From Enterobacter soli ATCC BAA-2102 (lineage in GTDB: Bacteria; Pseudomonadota; Gammaproteobacteria; Enterobacterales; Enterobacteriaceae), in the NCBI RefSeq assembly GCF_001654845.1, contig NZ_LXES01000051.1, forward strand, positions 62,001-126,000: DNA of 64,000 nucleotides, in the 5' to 3' direction. The position numbers were made by a program, and so were the translations under genes. The first letter of the stretch is position 1; every line of letters begins with the position of its first letter. The notes under the pieces were generated by a model. The model made no database searches, was not told the DNA's origin, and worked only from the letters and a program-made list of their open reading frames with translations. Shown here one piece after another: positions 7,916 to 16,855 of the stretch.

Positions 7916-9157
7916 ATGTCATTACCACACTCTTCTTTGCCCGATGAGGGCCGCATTGCTGTTGTACTGCGCTCCCCGTCGCTCTTCATCCGTGAAACAC
8001 TGGCCGGGGTGATTACCGCGCTGGCACTGATCCCTGAAGTTATCTCCTTCTCTGTGGTTGCGGGCGTGGATCCGAAAGTCAGCCTGATCGCCTCTGTGGT
8101 GCTTTGTCTTGCCCTCTCGGTACTCGGCGGCCGCCCTGCTATGGTAACAGCCGCGGCGGGCTCTGTGGCGCTGGTTATCGGCCCGATGGTGCATCAGCAC
8201 GGCGTACAGTACATTTTGCCTGCGGTGATGATGGCGGGAGGGATTCAGATCCTGTTTGGCGCGCTCGGGATGGCGCGGTTGATGCGTTTTATTCCACAAT
8301 CGGTGATGACCGGCTTCGTTAACGCCCTCGGGATTTTGATTTTCTTTGCTCAGGTGCCCCATTTCTGGAGCAGAAGCCCGCTGATTGTTGGCCTGTTCGT
8401 GCTGACGCTGCTGATTGTGCTGTGGGTTCCGCGTTATATAAAAAGTATTCCCTCTCCGCTGATTGCCATTGTGGTCTTAACCCTGTTCACGGTGACCACC
8501 GGGCAAATCCTGCCGACCGTGGGTGATGAAGGCTCAATGAGTGGCGGTCTTCCCGGGCTGACTCAGTTGCTTGTCCCCCTGAATCTGGACACCCTGAGCA
8601 TTATCTGGCCCTGTGCGTTAAGTATCGCGTTTGTCGGCCTGCTGGAATCATTGCTGACGGCAAAACTGGTGGATGAACTGACGGTTACGCCATCGGGCAA
8701 ACGCCGCGAAAGCATTGGCCTGGGCATCGGTAATATCATGGCCGGTCTTTACGGGGGCATTGCCGGTTGCGCCATGATTGGGCAAACCATCGTCAACGTG
8801 GAGATGGGTAAAGGCCGCAGCCGCATTTCGACCCTTGCCGCAGGCATTGTGCTGCTGGTGCTGGTCACCGCGCTGAGCGAAGTGATGGCCAAAATCCCGA
8901 TGGCCGTTCTGGCCGGGATTATGGCGATTGTCGCCATCAAAACCTTCAGCTGGCACAGCATTCAGCCCGCGACGGTGAAAGGTGCGCCCATCGCAGAAAC
9001 AGTGGTGATGCTAATTACCGTAGCCGCGACGGTATCGACCGGTAATCTGGCGATTGGCGTGCTCGGCGGGATTATTGTGATGGCGATCCTCCCTGCGCAG
9101 ATTAAGCGCAGGCACGAACTTACATCAGAAAAATCGTCGCCAGCCCAAGAAAAATAA
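7916..9157 (+). CDS. SulP family anion transporter without STAS domain
   Basis: I chose ATG 7916 (MSLPHSSLPDEGRIAVVL), giving 413 residues. An upstream in-frame extension to 7760 adds 52 residues unlike the family. No strong ribosome site precedes either start, so the start is uncertain. The protein is almost wholly hydrophobic, with the SulP opening (RETLAGVITALALIPEVISFSVVAGVDP), then AAAGSVALVIGP and a conserved GxxNxxAGLYGGIAGCAMIGQ block. It ends shortly after the last membrane segment (QIKRRHELTSEK...), so the C-terminal STAS domain usual in this family is absent. Such transporters carry sulfate, bicarbonate or other anions; the substrate cannot be read from sequence. Its last 38 bases overlap the end of convergent mgtE. 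The 242 bases before it hold the mqo and SulP promoters, which I cannot place. Confidence 0.85.
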   Translation: MSLPHSSLPDEGRIAVVLRSPSLFIRETLAGVITALALIPEVISFSVVAGVDPKVSLIASVVLCLALSVLGGRPAMVTAAAGSVALVIGPMVHQHGVQYILPAVMMAGGIQILFGALGMARLMRFIPQSVMTGFVNALGILIFFAQVPHFWSRSPLIVGLFVLTLLIVLWVPRYIKSIPSPLIAIVVLTLFTVTTGQILPTVGDEGSMSGGLPGLTQLLVPLNLDTLSIIWPCALSIAFVGLLESLLTAKLVDELTVTPSGKRRESIGLGIGNIMAGLYGGIAGCAMIGQTIVNVEMGKGRSRISTLAAGIVLLVLVTALSEVMAKIPMAVLAGIMAIVAIKTFSWHSIQPATVKGAPIAETVVMLITVAATVSTGNLAIGVLGGIIVMAILPAQIKRRHELTSEKSSPAQEK

Positions 9158-10556
9158 AGAAACCGCCGGTATCGGTAATGGCGGTGATCATCACGCTCGA
9201 CCCCACCGCGGGGTCGCGCCCAAGCCTGGTCATCGTCATAGGGATAATCACGCCCATCATGGCGGCCATCAGCAGGTTAAGCACCATCGCCAGCATCATT
9301 ACACCGCCTAATGCCATATCGCTGTACAACCACCATGTTATGCCCCCCATGATCCCACCCCACACCAGGCCGTTAATCAGCGCCACCCCCATTTCCCTGA
9401 AGATGAGAAACGCAAAGTTGCCGGGCTGAATGTTTTCCAGCGCCAGGGCACGAACAATCATGGTAATGGTCTGGTTTCCGGTGTTCCCGCCAATCCCGGC
9501 GACGATAGGCATCAGAGAGGCCAGCGCCACCAGTTGCGAAATCGTGTGTTCAAAGCCATCAATCACGCGAGAGGCGATAAACGCAGTACAGAGGTTAATG
9601 GCAAGCCATGCCCAGCGCGTTTTAACGGCCTTACCCACCGAGGCGTGTACGTCATCTTCCGCACTCAGGCCCCCGAGGGCACGCAGGTCGTTATCGGTTT
9701 CTTCGTAAACCACATCAACGATCTCATCGATGGTCAGACGCCCCATCAGCTTGCCCACGGAATCCACTACCGCCGCACTGACCAGGTCGTCACGTTCGAA
9801 GGTTCGCGCCGCTTTTTCGGCATCATCTTCAGGTGAAAAGACCATGGGCTCGGTTTCCATCACCTCACTCACCCGCCGCTGCGCACTGTTCAGCAGAATG
9901 GTCTTCAGCTCGAGTTCACCCAGCAGGGTTTTATCGCGCGAGGTCACAAACAGCTTATCGGTGTTGTCCGGCATCTTGCCCAGGCGGCGCAGATAGCGCT
10001 GCACCGCCCCCAGCGTCACGTCCGGGCGTACCGTGATGACGCCAAACTCCATAATCGCGCCGACGCTGTTTTTCTCGTAATTCATCACCTGGCGTACGCG
10101 GGCACGTTCATCGGCAGGCAATGACGCCAGCAGTCGGCCGGTCAGATTTCGTGGCAGGTGCTGAACAAGGTAAATCTGCTCATCGATATCCAGGGTCTGC
10201 ACGGCATCGAGAATATCCCGGTCACTCATCTCATCAATGAGGTCATCCCAGACGTTTTCGGAGGCTTCCAGCAATACCTGACCACGTTCGTGATCTTCAA
10301 CCAGGCGCCACAGGGCGTGACGCTCTTCGGAGGGGAGTGCTTCAAGGGTGTCCGCCAGGTCGGGCGGCGGAAGATGAGCAACCAGCGCACCTACCTCAGC
10401 AATATCGTCGGATAAGGTGCCAACATCATATTGCTCAGCCAGGGTCAGTTTGCCTAATAACGCTGAAGTGACCGCTTTATCGGTCGTGAGAAGCCAGATG
10501 AGACGCGCACGCTCCTGGTCGCGCAGCCTTGCGCTGTTTTTGTTTATTACCGACAT
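9120..10556 (-). CDS. mgtE: MgtE-type magnesium transporter
   Basis: ATG 10556 (MSVINKNSARLRDQ) gives 478 residues; a TTG one codon upstream is less likely. The domain order is typical of MgtE: a helical N domain to about residue 135 with repeated LxxLPxxERxxL motifs, two CBS domains (about 140-265, including VGAIMEFGVITVRPD and VSEVMETEPMVFSPED), a plug helix, and five membrane segments from about residue 320 with the ion-path motif GIGGNTGNQT. In characterised MgtE the N and CBS domains sense cytoplasmic Mg2+ and close the channel. The gene is not part of the E. coli K-12 complement at this place. The leader is too short for an M-box riboswitch and I see none. Its 3' end overlaps the SulP gene by 38 bases. 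Confidence 0.93.
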   Translation of the reverse strand: MSVINKNSARLRDQERARLIWLLTTDKAVTSALLGKLTLAEQYDVGTLSDDIAEVGALVAHLPPPDLADTLEALPSEERHALWRLVEDHERGQVLLEASENVWDDLIDEMSDRDILDAVQTLDIDEQIYLVQHLPRNLTGRLLASLPADERARVRQVMNYEKNSVGAIMEFGVITVRPDVTLGAVQRYLRRLGKMPDNTDKLFVTSRDKTLLGELELKTILLNSAQRRVSEVMETEPMVFSPEDDAEKAARTFERDDLVSAAVVDSVGKLMGRLTIDEIVDVVYEETDNDLRALGGLSAEDDVHASVGKAVKTRWAWLAINLCTAFIASRVIDGFEHTISQLVALASLMPIVAGIGGNTGNQTITMIVRALALENIQPGNFAFLIFREMGVALINGLVWGGIMGGITWWLYSDMALGGVMMLAMVLNLLMAAMMGVIIPMTMTRLGRDPAVGSSVMITAITDTGGFFIFLGLATIFLM

Positions 10557-10667
10557 CAATCATTAATCCATAAAATGAGATGACATCAAGCATAGCGCGG
10601 GGATATGTAAATAAGAATAAACAACGGGGCGGGATGGATAAAAAAACGGCATATCGTGCAAATCATT

Positions 10668-10741
10668 GTGCCCGGCGGTGCTACGCTTGCACGGGCCTAC
10701 AAAATCGTGGGCCGGGTAAGGCGAAGCCACCGCCCGGCACA
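10668..10741. repeat. REP/BIME element, two inverted REP units
   Basis: TGCCCGGCGG...CGGGCCTAC (10669-10700) and the inverted unit GGGCCGGGTAAGGCGAAGCC...CCGCCCGGCA (10709-10739) are REP palindromes in opposite orientation. The second has the typical GGC-TTC-GCC inner stem. Such elements sit after genes and stabilise or end transcripts; here the element lies between the end of yojI and the start of mgtE. Confidence 0.85.
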
Positions 10742-10748
10742 CAAACTC

Positions 10749-12392
10749 TTACGCCGTACGCGCCACCGCATCACGGGACGCGGCATCGCGCTCTTCACCG
10801 ATCAACTCGCTCAATTGCCCGTCACGCATCTCTAGCAGACGATCGGCGTGAATGAAGTAGTGATCGTCATGGCTGATCGCAAAGACAGTTTTGCCCATCT
10901 CCTGCATCAACGGCAACAGCACCTGATAAAACTCGCGGCGGAAATGCGGATCCTGATCGGCGGCCCATTCATCCAGCAGGATGATGTCACGCTCTTCCGC
11001 CAGCGCCAGCAGCAGCGCCACGCGTTTTTTCTGCCCTTTGGACAGCTTGAGGTTCAGGATCTTGCCCCCTTTAAGCTCCAGCTTATGCGACATTTGCAGA
11101 TGCGAAAGCCACTTCTCCACCAGCGCCGGATCCGCCTGATGCCCCTCAGGCCCCAGCAGTTGCTCAAACAGCCAGACATCGGTGAACACTGCTGAAAACA
11201 GCTTGCGGTAGTCCTCCGGTTTTTCTGCGTTCAGCGCCTTGCCATCCAGCAGGATCTCGCCAGATTGCGGCTGGTATAGCCCGGTGAGCAACATTGCCAG
11301 TGTGGATTTCCCGCTGCCATTACCGCCAATCAGGAAAAGCATCTCACCCCGGTGAATGGTGAGATTAACCGGGCCAACCGAAAACGCGTTGTCCTGATAA
11401 CGGAACGTCACATTGCGCAGTTCCAGCGTTTTCCAGTCCGGGAACGCCTGTGGACGCGGGAACTCGGCCTTAAACGGCGCGAGGTCAAATTTCTTCAGTT
11501 TGTTGAAGGCCACCTGGGCACTCAGCAGCGTCGGCAGCGCCCCAACAGCAGAAAGCAACGGTGTGCGTAAAAACAGCAGCGTCAGCGAGTAGGTCGCCGC
11601 GACATTGGTGTCAGCCCATCCCAGGCTGTTGGCCATCCAGAACACCAGGCCAATGGCGCCAAGCATCATGATGTTTGACCAGTTCACCGCGCTCAGGTGG
11701 AAGGTATCCGCCCGGATAATATGATGACGATACTCGCGGGCATCCGGGATATAGAGATGATTAAAGATATGCTCGGCACGCTCGCGGTTCAGCGTCAGCT
11801 CTTTGCGCCCTTCCAGCACCGTCTGATAATCGTTATAGAGCTTATCTTCCGTTTCACGCAGCACCGCCATGTGTTTATAGACACGCGCCACCAGCAGGTA
11901 ACCGCCCCAGATGGTGACCACAATCCACAGCGCAGTCACCGCCAGCATTTTGGTTGAGAGCCAGGCAAGATAAGCCGCCGAGCCAAAGGTCAAAATAATC
12001 CCCTGCACCAGCTCCGGTAAACGCACAAACGCGATGGTGATAGCACGTACATCGCTGGTCAGCCCCGCAAGCAGAGAAGCACTGCCGAGCTGCTCGACGC
12101 GCTCGACCTGAGTGTCCAGAATTCGCTTGATAAACTCGCTACGCAGGCGATAAACAAAGTGGTGGCCAAGTGTGGTTAACGCCAGTTGGGAGCCTAACGT
12201 TACGGCCATCAACAGCAACAGTAAGCCCAGAAACTCTGGCAGCACCGACAAAGACCTGTCGACCATTTCGATCAGTCGAACATTGATGAACGCGATCAGG
12301 CCAATACCTAACGCCGCGCTGGCCAGGCTTAATGCCATCACCGCCATAAAAGGCCAGCGGTACTGACGCCAGACAAGAAGAAGTAGCTGCAT
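10749..12392 (-). CDS. yojI: YojI, ABC transporter with fused membrane and ATPase domains
   Basis: ATG 12392 (MQLLLLVWRQYRWPF) gives 547 residues, the E. coli length; a TTG six codons upstream is not needed. Six membrane segments occupy roughly residues 8-300 and an ABC ATPase domain follows, with Walker A GGNGSGKS, signature LSKGQKKR, Walker B IILLDEW and a switch His in AISHDDH. E. coli YojI exports the peptide antibiotic microcin J25 with TolC; the same role here is an inference from similarity. One gene encodes one half-transporter, so it should work as a dimer. It stands alone between the REP element and alkB. Confidence 0.96.
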   Translation of the reverse strand: MQLLLLVWRQYRWPFMAVMALSLASAALGIGLIAFINVRLIEMVDRSLSVLPEFLGLLLLLMAVTLGSQLALTTLGHHFVYRLRSEFIKRILDTQVERVEQLGSASLLAGLTSDVRAITIAFVRLPELVQGIILTFGSAAYLAWLSTKMLAVTALWIVVTIWGGYLLVARVYKHMAVLRETEDKLYNDYQTVLEGRKELTLNRERAEHIFNHLYIPDAREYRHHIIRADTFHLSAVNWSNIMMLGAIGLVFWMANSLGWADTNVAATYSLTLLFLRTPLLSAVGALPTLLSAQVAFNKLKKFDLAPFKAEFPRPQAFPDWKTLELRNVTFRYQDNAFSVGPVNLTIHRGEMLFLIGGNGSGKSTLAMLLTGLYQPQSGEILLDGKALNAEKPEDYRKLFSAVFTDVWLFEQLLGPEGHQADPALVEKWLSHLQMSHKLELKGGKILNLKLSKGQKKRVALLLALAEERDIILLDEWAADQDPHFRREFYQVLLPLMQEMGKTVFAISHDDHYFIHADRLLEMRDGQLSELIGEERDAASRDAVARTA

Positions 12393-12468
12393 ACAGAGCA
12401 ATCCAGGCAATAAAAATCAGCCAGCAGTGTAAACTGCCCTGCGCTCACATCAAGAATAATTCTTATTT

Positions 12469-13119
12469 TTATTCGCTATACGATGCCTGGCGGAAGGTCA
12501 GGTTATAGCGGAACGCTTGCGCCTGCGGATGAAAACCCGGTTTAAGCGGCTGAATACCGTGGTAATAGAGCCGCGATTCCCCGCCCCATACCACCACATC
12601 ACCGTGCTCCAGCATCAGGCGTTTCAGCGGGTCGTTACGCCGTAGCCCACCAAACTGAAAGACCGCCGGCAGCCCTAAAGAGACCGAGACAATGGGCGCC
12701 CGTAAATCCGGCTCATCTTTATCCTGATGCAACGAGAGCTTCGCGCCAACGGCGTAGCGGTTAACCAGGCAGGCATCCGGGGTAAAATCGGCATAACCCG
12801 CAGCCACGGCGGCATCATGGCATAACGCCTGAAACGCATCGGGCATCGCCGGCCAGGGGTTACCCGTGATGGGATCCAGCGGGGCATACAAATAGCCGCG
12901 ATCGTCCGTCGTCCAGCCTAACCTGCCGCAGTTGGTCATCGCCACTGACATGGTATAGCCGCCCGGCGTCACCATATGGCGAAACGGCGAACGTGCCGCG
13001 ACGGCGTTTATACCGTCAAACAGCGCCGCCGCGCGAGAGAGCGCAAAACGGCGCAGGATCACCGCGCCCGGCGCCAGCGGCTCTTGCCAGGGCTCAGCCT
13101 CGGCGAACAGATCGAGCAT
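12469..13119 (-). CDS. alkB: AlkB, oxidative DNA/RNA demethylase
   Basis: The 216-residue enzyme uses Fe(II), 2-oxoglutarate and O2 to remove methyl groups from 1-methyladenine and 3-methylcytosine. All iron ligands are in place at the E. coli positions: His131 and Asp133 (LHQDKDE) and His187 (LYYHGIQPL). The arginine pair for 2-oxoglutarate is in RYNLTFR near the end. Its ATG overlaps the ada stop by one base (TAATG), so the two are translated together in the adaptive-response operon, ada first. Confidence 0.98.
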   Translation of the reverse strand: MLDLFAEAEPWQEPLAPGAVILRRFALSRAAALFDGINAVAARSPFRHMVTPGGYTMSVAMTNCGRLGWTTDDRGYLYAPLDPITGNPWPAMPDAFQALCHDAAVAAGYADFTPDACLVNRYAVGAKLSLHQDKDEPDLRAPIVSVSLGLPAVFQFGGLRRNDPLKRLMLEHGDVVVWGGESRLYYHGIQPLKPGFHPQAQAFRYNLTFRQASYSE

Positions 13120-14177
13120 TATCCCTCCCGGTTTTTCGCTTCACGTTGTAACAACAGCGCCTTGCGCGCAGTGCCCCAGCGGTAGCCTGAAAGCGCGCCA
13201 TCGTTGCGCACCACCCGATGACAGGGGATCACTATCGCCAGCTTATTGGCAGCACATGCCCCGGCAACGGCGCGCACGGCGGCGGGTTTCCCGATGGTTT
13301 TCGCCACCTGCTGATAACTTGCCGTTTCACCGCAGGGGATGGCGCGCAACGCCTGCCAGACCTGCTGCTGGAAAGCCGTGCCGCGAATATCCAGCGGTAA
13401 CGTTAACGGAGTATTTTGGTTGTCGAGGCTTTCGATAACCTGGCTTACCCGCAGCGCAAAAGCGCCGTCCGCAGGCTCGGGCCGGGCATGGGGAAACAGT
13501 GAATGCAGCTCATCCGTTAGCATCGCGTCGTCGTCACCCAGCAAAATAGCGCAGATCCCCCGCTCGCTTTCCGCCACCAGGCAGCGGCCTAGCGTGCAGT
13601 TGCTCAGCGCGTAATGCACCGCAATGTCACCTTTACGGTACTGTTTAGCCGTCATACCCAACGCGCTATCGGCTTTACGATAATAACTGCTGCTGTCGGG
13701 AAAGCCTGCGGCCAGCACGGCATCGGTAATTTTATCGCCCTGTGCCAGCGCACTGCGCAGACGGCGATCGCGCGCGGCCTGCTGCCAGGCTTTGGGCGTC
13801 ATGCCGGTGATGGATTTAAACAGACGATGGAAATGGAACGGACTCATCGCCACCTGCTGCGCAAGCATTTCGAGGGTAATGGACGAGTCCTGTTCCAGCA
13901 GACGGCAGGCCTGTTCGACTTTTGCCAGTTTCTGCTCCTGCGGGTCGCGTTTATCCGGCATACAGCGCTTACAGGGGCGAAAGCCATCCTGCCCGGCGTG
14001 TTGGGCATCAGGATAAAAGCGAACATTTTTGCGCAGCGCGTGGCGGGCCCGGCAGGACGGGCGGCAAAAGATACCGGTCGTTTGCACGGCAAAGACAAAC
14101 TGATTATCAGCGCGCGGATCGCGGGCGAGCACGGCCTGCCAGCGATCCTCATCGGTTTTAAAGGTCAGGTTTTTCAT
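13119..14177 (-). CDS. ada: Ada, DNA methyl transferase and transcription activator
   Basis: I chose the second of two adjacent ATG codons (14177): it gives better spacing to GGAG and puts the first zinc cysteine at residue 38 as in E. coli. The protein has 352 residues. The N domain carries the Cys4 site FCRPSC and CKRC; Cys38 accepts methyl from phosphotriesters and turns Ada into an activator. An AraC-type helix-turn-helix follows (about 85-180). The C domain holds the O6-methylguanine acceptor cysteine in IPCHRVV at about residue 319. I could not place a convincing Ada box upstream. Confidence 0.97.
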   Translation of the reverse strand: MKNLTFKTDEDRWQAVLARDPRADNQFVFAVQTTGIFCRPSCRARHALRKNVRFYPDAQHAGQDGFRPCKRCMPDKRDPQEQKLAKVEQACRLLEQDSSITLEMLAQQVAMSPFHFHRLFKSITGMTPKAWQQAARDRRLRSALAQGDKITDAVLAAGFPDSSSYYRKADSALGMTAKQYRKGDIAVHYALSNCTLGRCLVAESERGICAILLGDDDAMLTDELHSLFPHARPEPADGAFALRVSQVIESLDNQNTPLTLPLDIRGTAFQQQVWQALRAIPCGETASYQQVAKTIGKPAAVRAVAGACAANKLAIVIPCHRVVRNDGALSGYRWGTARKALLLQREAKNREG

Positions 14178-14249
14178 CATCGGCTCCTCTTACAAGCATA
14201 CTCATACCTTGCCTGAGCGCCACCGGACAAAAACCCGCAACCTTGCTTT

Positions 14250-15308
14250 TTAATTTTTTTCGCTCACAAGGAAGCTTTCAAACTGCGGGGAGCTCCAGGT
14301 TTTAAACCCATCACCCTCTTTGGTTATCATGTAAACCGCAAGGCCTTCCTGACGAACCACCTCTTTAGCCTTTTCCGGGCCAAGGACCATTAACCCGGTG
14401 TCCCAGGCATCCGCTTCCAGGGCAGTCGGGGCGATCACCGTCACGGACACCAGATTGTGCTCGATCGGACGACCCGTTTGCGGATCGATAACGTGTGAAA
14501 TGCGTTTGCCGTCCAGCTCGTAATAGTTACGGTAGCTGCCGGACGTACTGATCCCGTGGCCGTTGATATCCACAATCGCCTGCACGGCGTTTTGCTGATC
14601 GGTCGGTTTTTGAATGGCCACACGCCACGCTTTGCCAGTCGCATTCATTCCCCGGCTGACTAAGGCGCCGCCGACAGAGACCAGATAACGCGAGATCCCT
14701 TCCTGGGTCATCAGTGCGGCCAGGTGATCGGCGGCATACCCCTCTCCTACCGTTGAGAGATCGACAAACAAATCTGGGATATCTTTTTGCAGGTACTGCT
14801 GACCATACTGATTAATTACCGTCAAATGCTGCAAACCTGTTCGGGCGCGCGCATCATCAATAGCCGCCTGATCGGGCGTTGTCACCGGCTGCTTATTCGG
14901 ACCAAATCCCCACAGATTGACCAGCGGCCCGACCGTCACATCCATAGCGCCGTTTGTTTTGTAACCCACGCGCATCGACTCGGTCACGATATCAGCCATT
15001 GCTTCACTTACCGGCCAGAGCGAAGTGCTTTTCGACAGATTAAAGCGCATCAGCGCAGAGTCGTTTTTGTATGTGGAAAGCAGCTGATCGTCGGCATCCA
15101 GCTGTGCCTGAATTTTTCCGCGCAGATCGTCGGCACGTGCACTGTCGAGGTGCATCACGCTGACACGCCAGAAGGTGCCCATCGTTTTGCCTTCAAGAAC
15201 CGTTGCCGCAGGGGTGTCTTTTTGGGTCACCGGAGTGGTGGAAGAGTCACATGCTGTCAGGAAAAAAAGGGTAGCCAGAAAGCTGGCGCGTAAAAAAGTC
15301 ATGTCCAT
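14250..15308 (-). CDS. apbE: ApbE, FAD:protein FMN transferase lipoprotein
   Basis: The 352-residue protein has a lipoprotein signal with lipobox LTAC-D (Cys at about residue 20), so it is anchored at the periplasmic side. The ApbE core follows: EGKTMGTFWRVSV, the region DQLLSTYKNDSALMRFN, VDLSTVGEGYAADH and HVIDPQTGRPIEH. The enzyme moves FMN from FAD to a threonine of redox proteins such as the Rnf and Nqr complexes, using Mg2+. The ATG at 15308 has AGGA nine bases upstream; a second ATG two codons in is possible. It is separated from ada by about 70 bases. Confidence 0.96.
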   Translation of the reverse strand: MDMTFLRASFLATLFFLTACDSSTTPVTQKDTPAATVLEGKTMGTFWRVSVMHLDSARADDLRGKIQAQLDADDQLLSTYKNDSALMRFNLSKSTSLWPVSEAMADIVTESMRVGYKTNGAMDVTVGPLVNLWGFGPNKQPVTTPDQAAIDDARARTGLQHLTVINQYGQQYLQKDIPDLFVDLSTVGEGYAADHLAALMTQEGISRYLVSVGGALVSRGMNATGKAWRVAIQKPTDQQNAVQAIVDINGHGISTSGSYRNYYELDGKRISHVIDPQTGRPIEHNLVSVTVIAPTALEADAWDTGLMVLGPEKAKEVVRQEGLAVYMITKEGDGFKTWSSPQFESFLVSEKN

Positions 15309-15382
15309 TCATTATTATCCTCATGCCAGGTCGGCAAGAGTACACCAAAACGGGGCATTTGTAAGACCCCAAAAAATGTATG

Positions 15383-15407
15383 AAAAAAGGGGCCAGATGG
15401 CCCCTTT
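15383..15407 (-). terminator. Intrinsic terminator after ompC
   Basis: GGGGCC/GGCCCC (15389-15394 and 15399-15404) with an AGAT loop. On the minus strand the stem is followed by a T-run (15383-15388). Confidence 0.9.
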
Positions 15408-15424
15408 GTAATACTGAGAAGCGA

Positions 15425-16531
15425 TTAGAACTGGTAAACCAGACCCAGCGCTACGATGTCATCAGTACCGATACCAGCCTGTTTGGTGAAGTTGTTGTCA
15501 TCCAGCAGGTTGATTTTGTAGTCCACGTAGGTGGACATGTTTTTGTTGAAGTAGTAAGTCGCGCCAACATCAACATATTTCAGCAGATCCTGGTCGCCGT
15601 AACCTTCGATGTCCTTACCTTTAGACTGGAGGTAAGCCACGGAAGGACGCAGACCGAAGTCGAACTGGTACTGAGCAACCACTTCGAAGTTCTGAGCTTT
15701 GTTAGCAAAGCCGTAAACGTCGCTGTTGTTCTGGGAGTTACCGAAACGGGTTGCGTTATAGGTCTGAGAGTACTGCGCGGCCAGATAGATGTTGTTCGCA
15801 TCATATTTCAGACCACCAGAGTAGACTTCAGCGTGATCGCCGTTACCCAGTGCTGCGGTGTTGTTCTGATCGTAAGTACGTTTGGAAGAAGACATTGCAC
15901 CACCGATGCTGAAGCCTTCACCCAGGTTGTAGGTCAGGGATGCGCCGTAACCGTCACCGTTCTGTTTCAGGGTGCTACGACCGGTGTTGTTCTCGCCGTC
16001 TACGCTGCCATTTTTACCCTGATACTGCAGAGCAAAGTTCAGGCCATCAACCAGACCGAAGAAGTCCTGGTTACGGTAGGTTGCTACGCCGTTAGCACGG
16101 GATTGCAGGAAGTTATCTGCACCGTAGGTGTCGCCGCCAAATTCTGGCAGAACGTCGGTCCAGGAGGTCACGTCGTAGATAACGCCGTAGTTACGACCGT
16201 AATCGAAAGAACCCGCATCAGCGAATTTCAGACCTGCGAACGCAACACGAGTCCAGGACTGGTTGTCGCTTTCAGAGGTATTACCCTGAATCTGGTATTC
16301 CCATTGGCCGTAACCGGTCAGCTGATCGTTAACCTGAGTTTCGCCTTTGAAGCCGATACGCATGTAGGTCTGGTCGCCGTCGTTACCTTTGTCGTCGGAG
16401 AAATAGTGCAGACCGTCGACTTTACCGTACAGATCTAATTTGTTGCCGTCTTTGTTATAAATTTCAGCCGCATTTGCTGCGCCTGCTACCAGCAGTGCTG
16501 GTACCAGGAGGGACAGTACTTTAACTTTCAT
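15425..16531 (-). CDS. ompC: OmpC, general outer-membrane porin
   Basis: The 368-residue precursor has a signal peptide ending AGAANA-AEIYNKDG, so the mature protein begins with the classical enteric porin N terminus. A 16-strand beta barrel follows and ends in Phe (ALGLVYQF), the BAM recognition signal. The constriction loop L3 reads LPEFGGDTYGADNF, which is the OmpC rather than OmpF type. Trimers pass small hydrophilic solutes, including beta-lactams. Position between apbE and micF/rcsD matches E. coli ompC. Upstream lie tandem OmpR sites and an 85-base leader that keeps sRNA pairing sequences. Confidence 0.96.
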   Translation of the reverse strand: MKVKVLSLLVPALLVAGAANAAEIYNKDGNKLDLYGKVDGLHYFSDDKGNDGDQTYMRIGFKGETQVNDQLTGYGQWEYQIQGNTSESDNQSWTRVAFAGLKFADAGSFDYGRNYGVIYDVTSWTDVLPEFGGDTYGADNFLQSRANGVATYRNQDFFGLVDGLNFALQYQGKNGSVDGENNTGRSTLKQNGDGYGASLTYNLGEGFSIGGAMSSSKRTYDQNNTAALGNGDHAEVYSGGLKYDANNIYLAAQYSQTYNATRFGNSQNNSDVYGFANKAQNFEVVAQYQFDFGLRPSVAYLQSKGKDIEGYGDQDLLKYVDVGATYYFNKNMSTYVDYKINLLDDNNFTKQAGIGTDDIVALGLVYQF

Positions 16532-16545
16532 GTTATTAACCCTCT

Positions 16546-16616
16546 GTTATATGCCTTATTATTACCACTGCTTACTGATTAACCCTCTTAACCAGTCGGC
16601 AATTTCATTCTCCTTA
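16546..16616 (-). promoter_or_regulatory. ompC mRNA leader with MicC- and RybB-type pairing sites
   Basis: Read on the plus strand, GTTATATGCCTT (16546-16557) equals the 5' end I recall for MicC sRNA, so the ompC leader can pair with it over 12 bases. CCACTGCTT (16565-16573) equals part of the RybB 5' end. Both sRNAs repress ompC in E. coli. sRNA sequences are from memory. Confidence 0.55.
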
Positions 16617-16623
16617 AAATTAC

Positions 16624-16700
16624 AGAATAATCCAACGGGAATATGATACGAAAACTTTGAAGATGTTTCATTTTTCACCCAAGATGTTTCATTTTGTAAA
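16624..16700 (-). promoter_or_regulatory. ompC promoter with three OmpR boxes
   Basis: A -10 TATTCT lies at 16624-16629 (minus strand), putting the start near 16616. Upstream are three 20-base blocks matching the E. coli C3, C2 and C1 OmpR sites: about 16639-16659, 16660-16679 and 16681-16700. The last two share TGAAACATCTT. Phospho-OmpR is expected to activate here. Confidence 0.8.
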
Positions 16701-16855
16701 TTCACGGGAACTTTTACAAAGCACGAAGAGCTTAAAAATATAGCACTTATAATCAAACCAAAAATTTCACTATATAAAATCAATAAGTTACACATAAAAA
16801 TGTTACAGCACTGAATGACAAAACAAAAACCAGCAAAATCACTAAAATAACTCTC

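Noticed and set aside
10557..10667. Mg2+-sensing M-box riboswitch before mgtE
   Set aside because: The space between the REP element and the mgtE start is about 110 bases, too short for an M-box, and none of its conserved stems were recognised.
15380..16438. A 352-codon open frame antisense to ompC
   Set aside because: It mirrors the porin codons and starts inside the ompC terminator; nothing supports expression.
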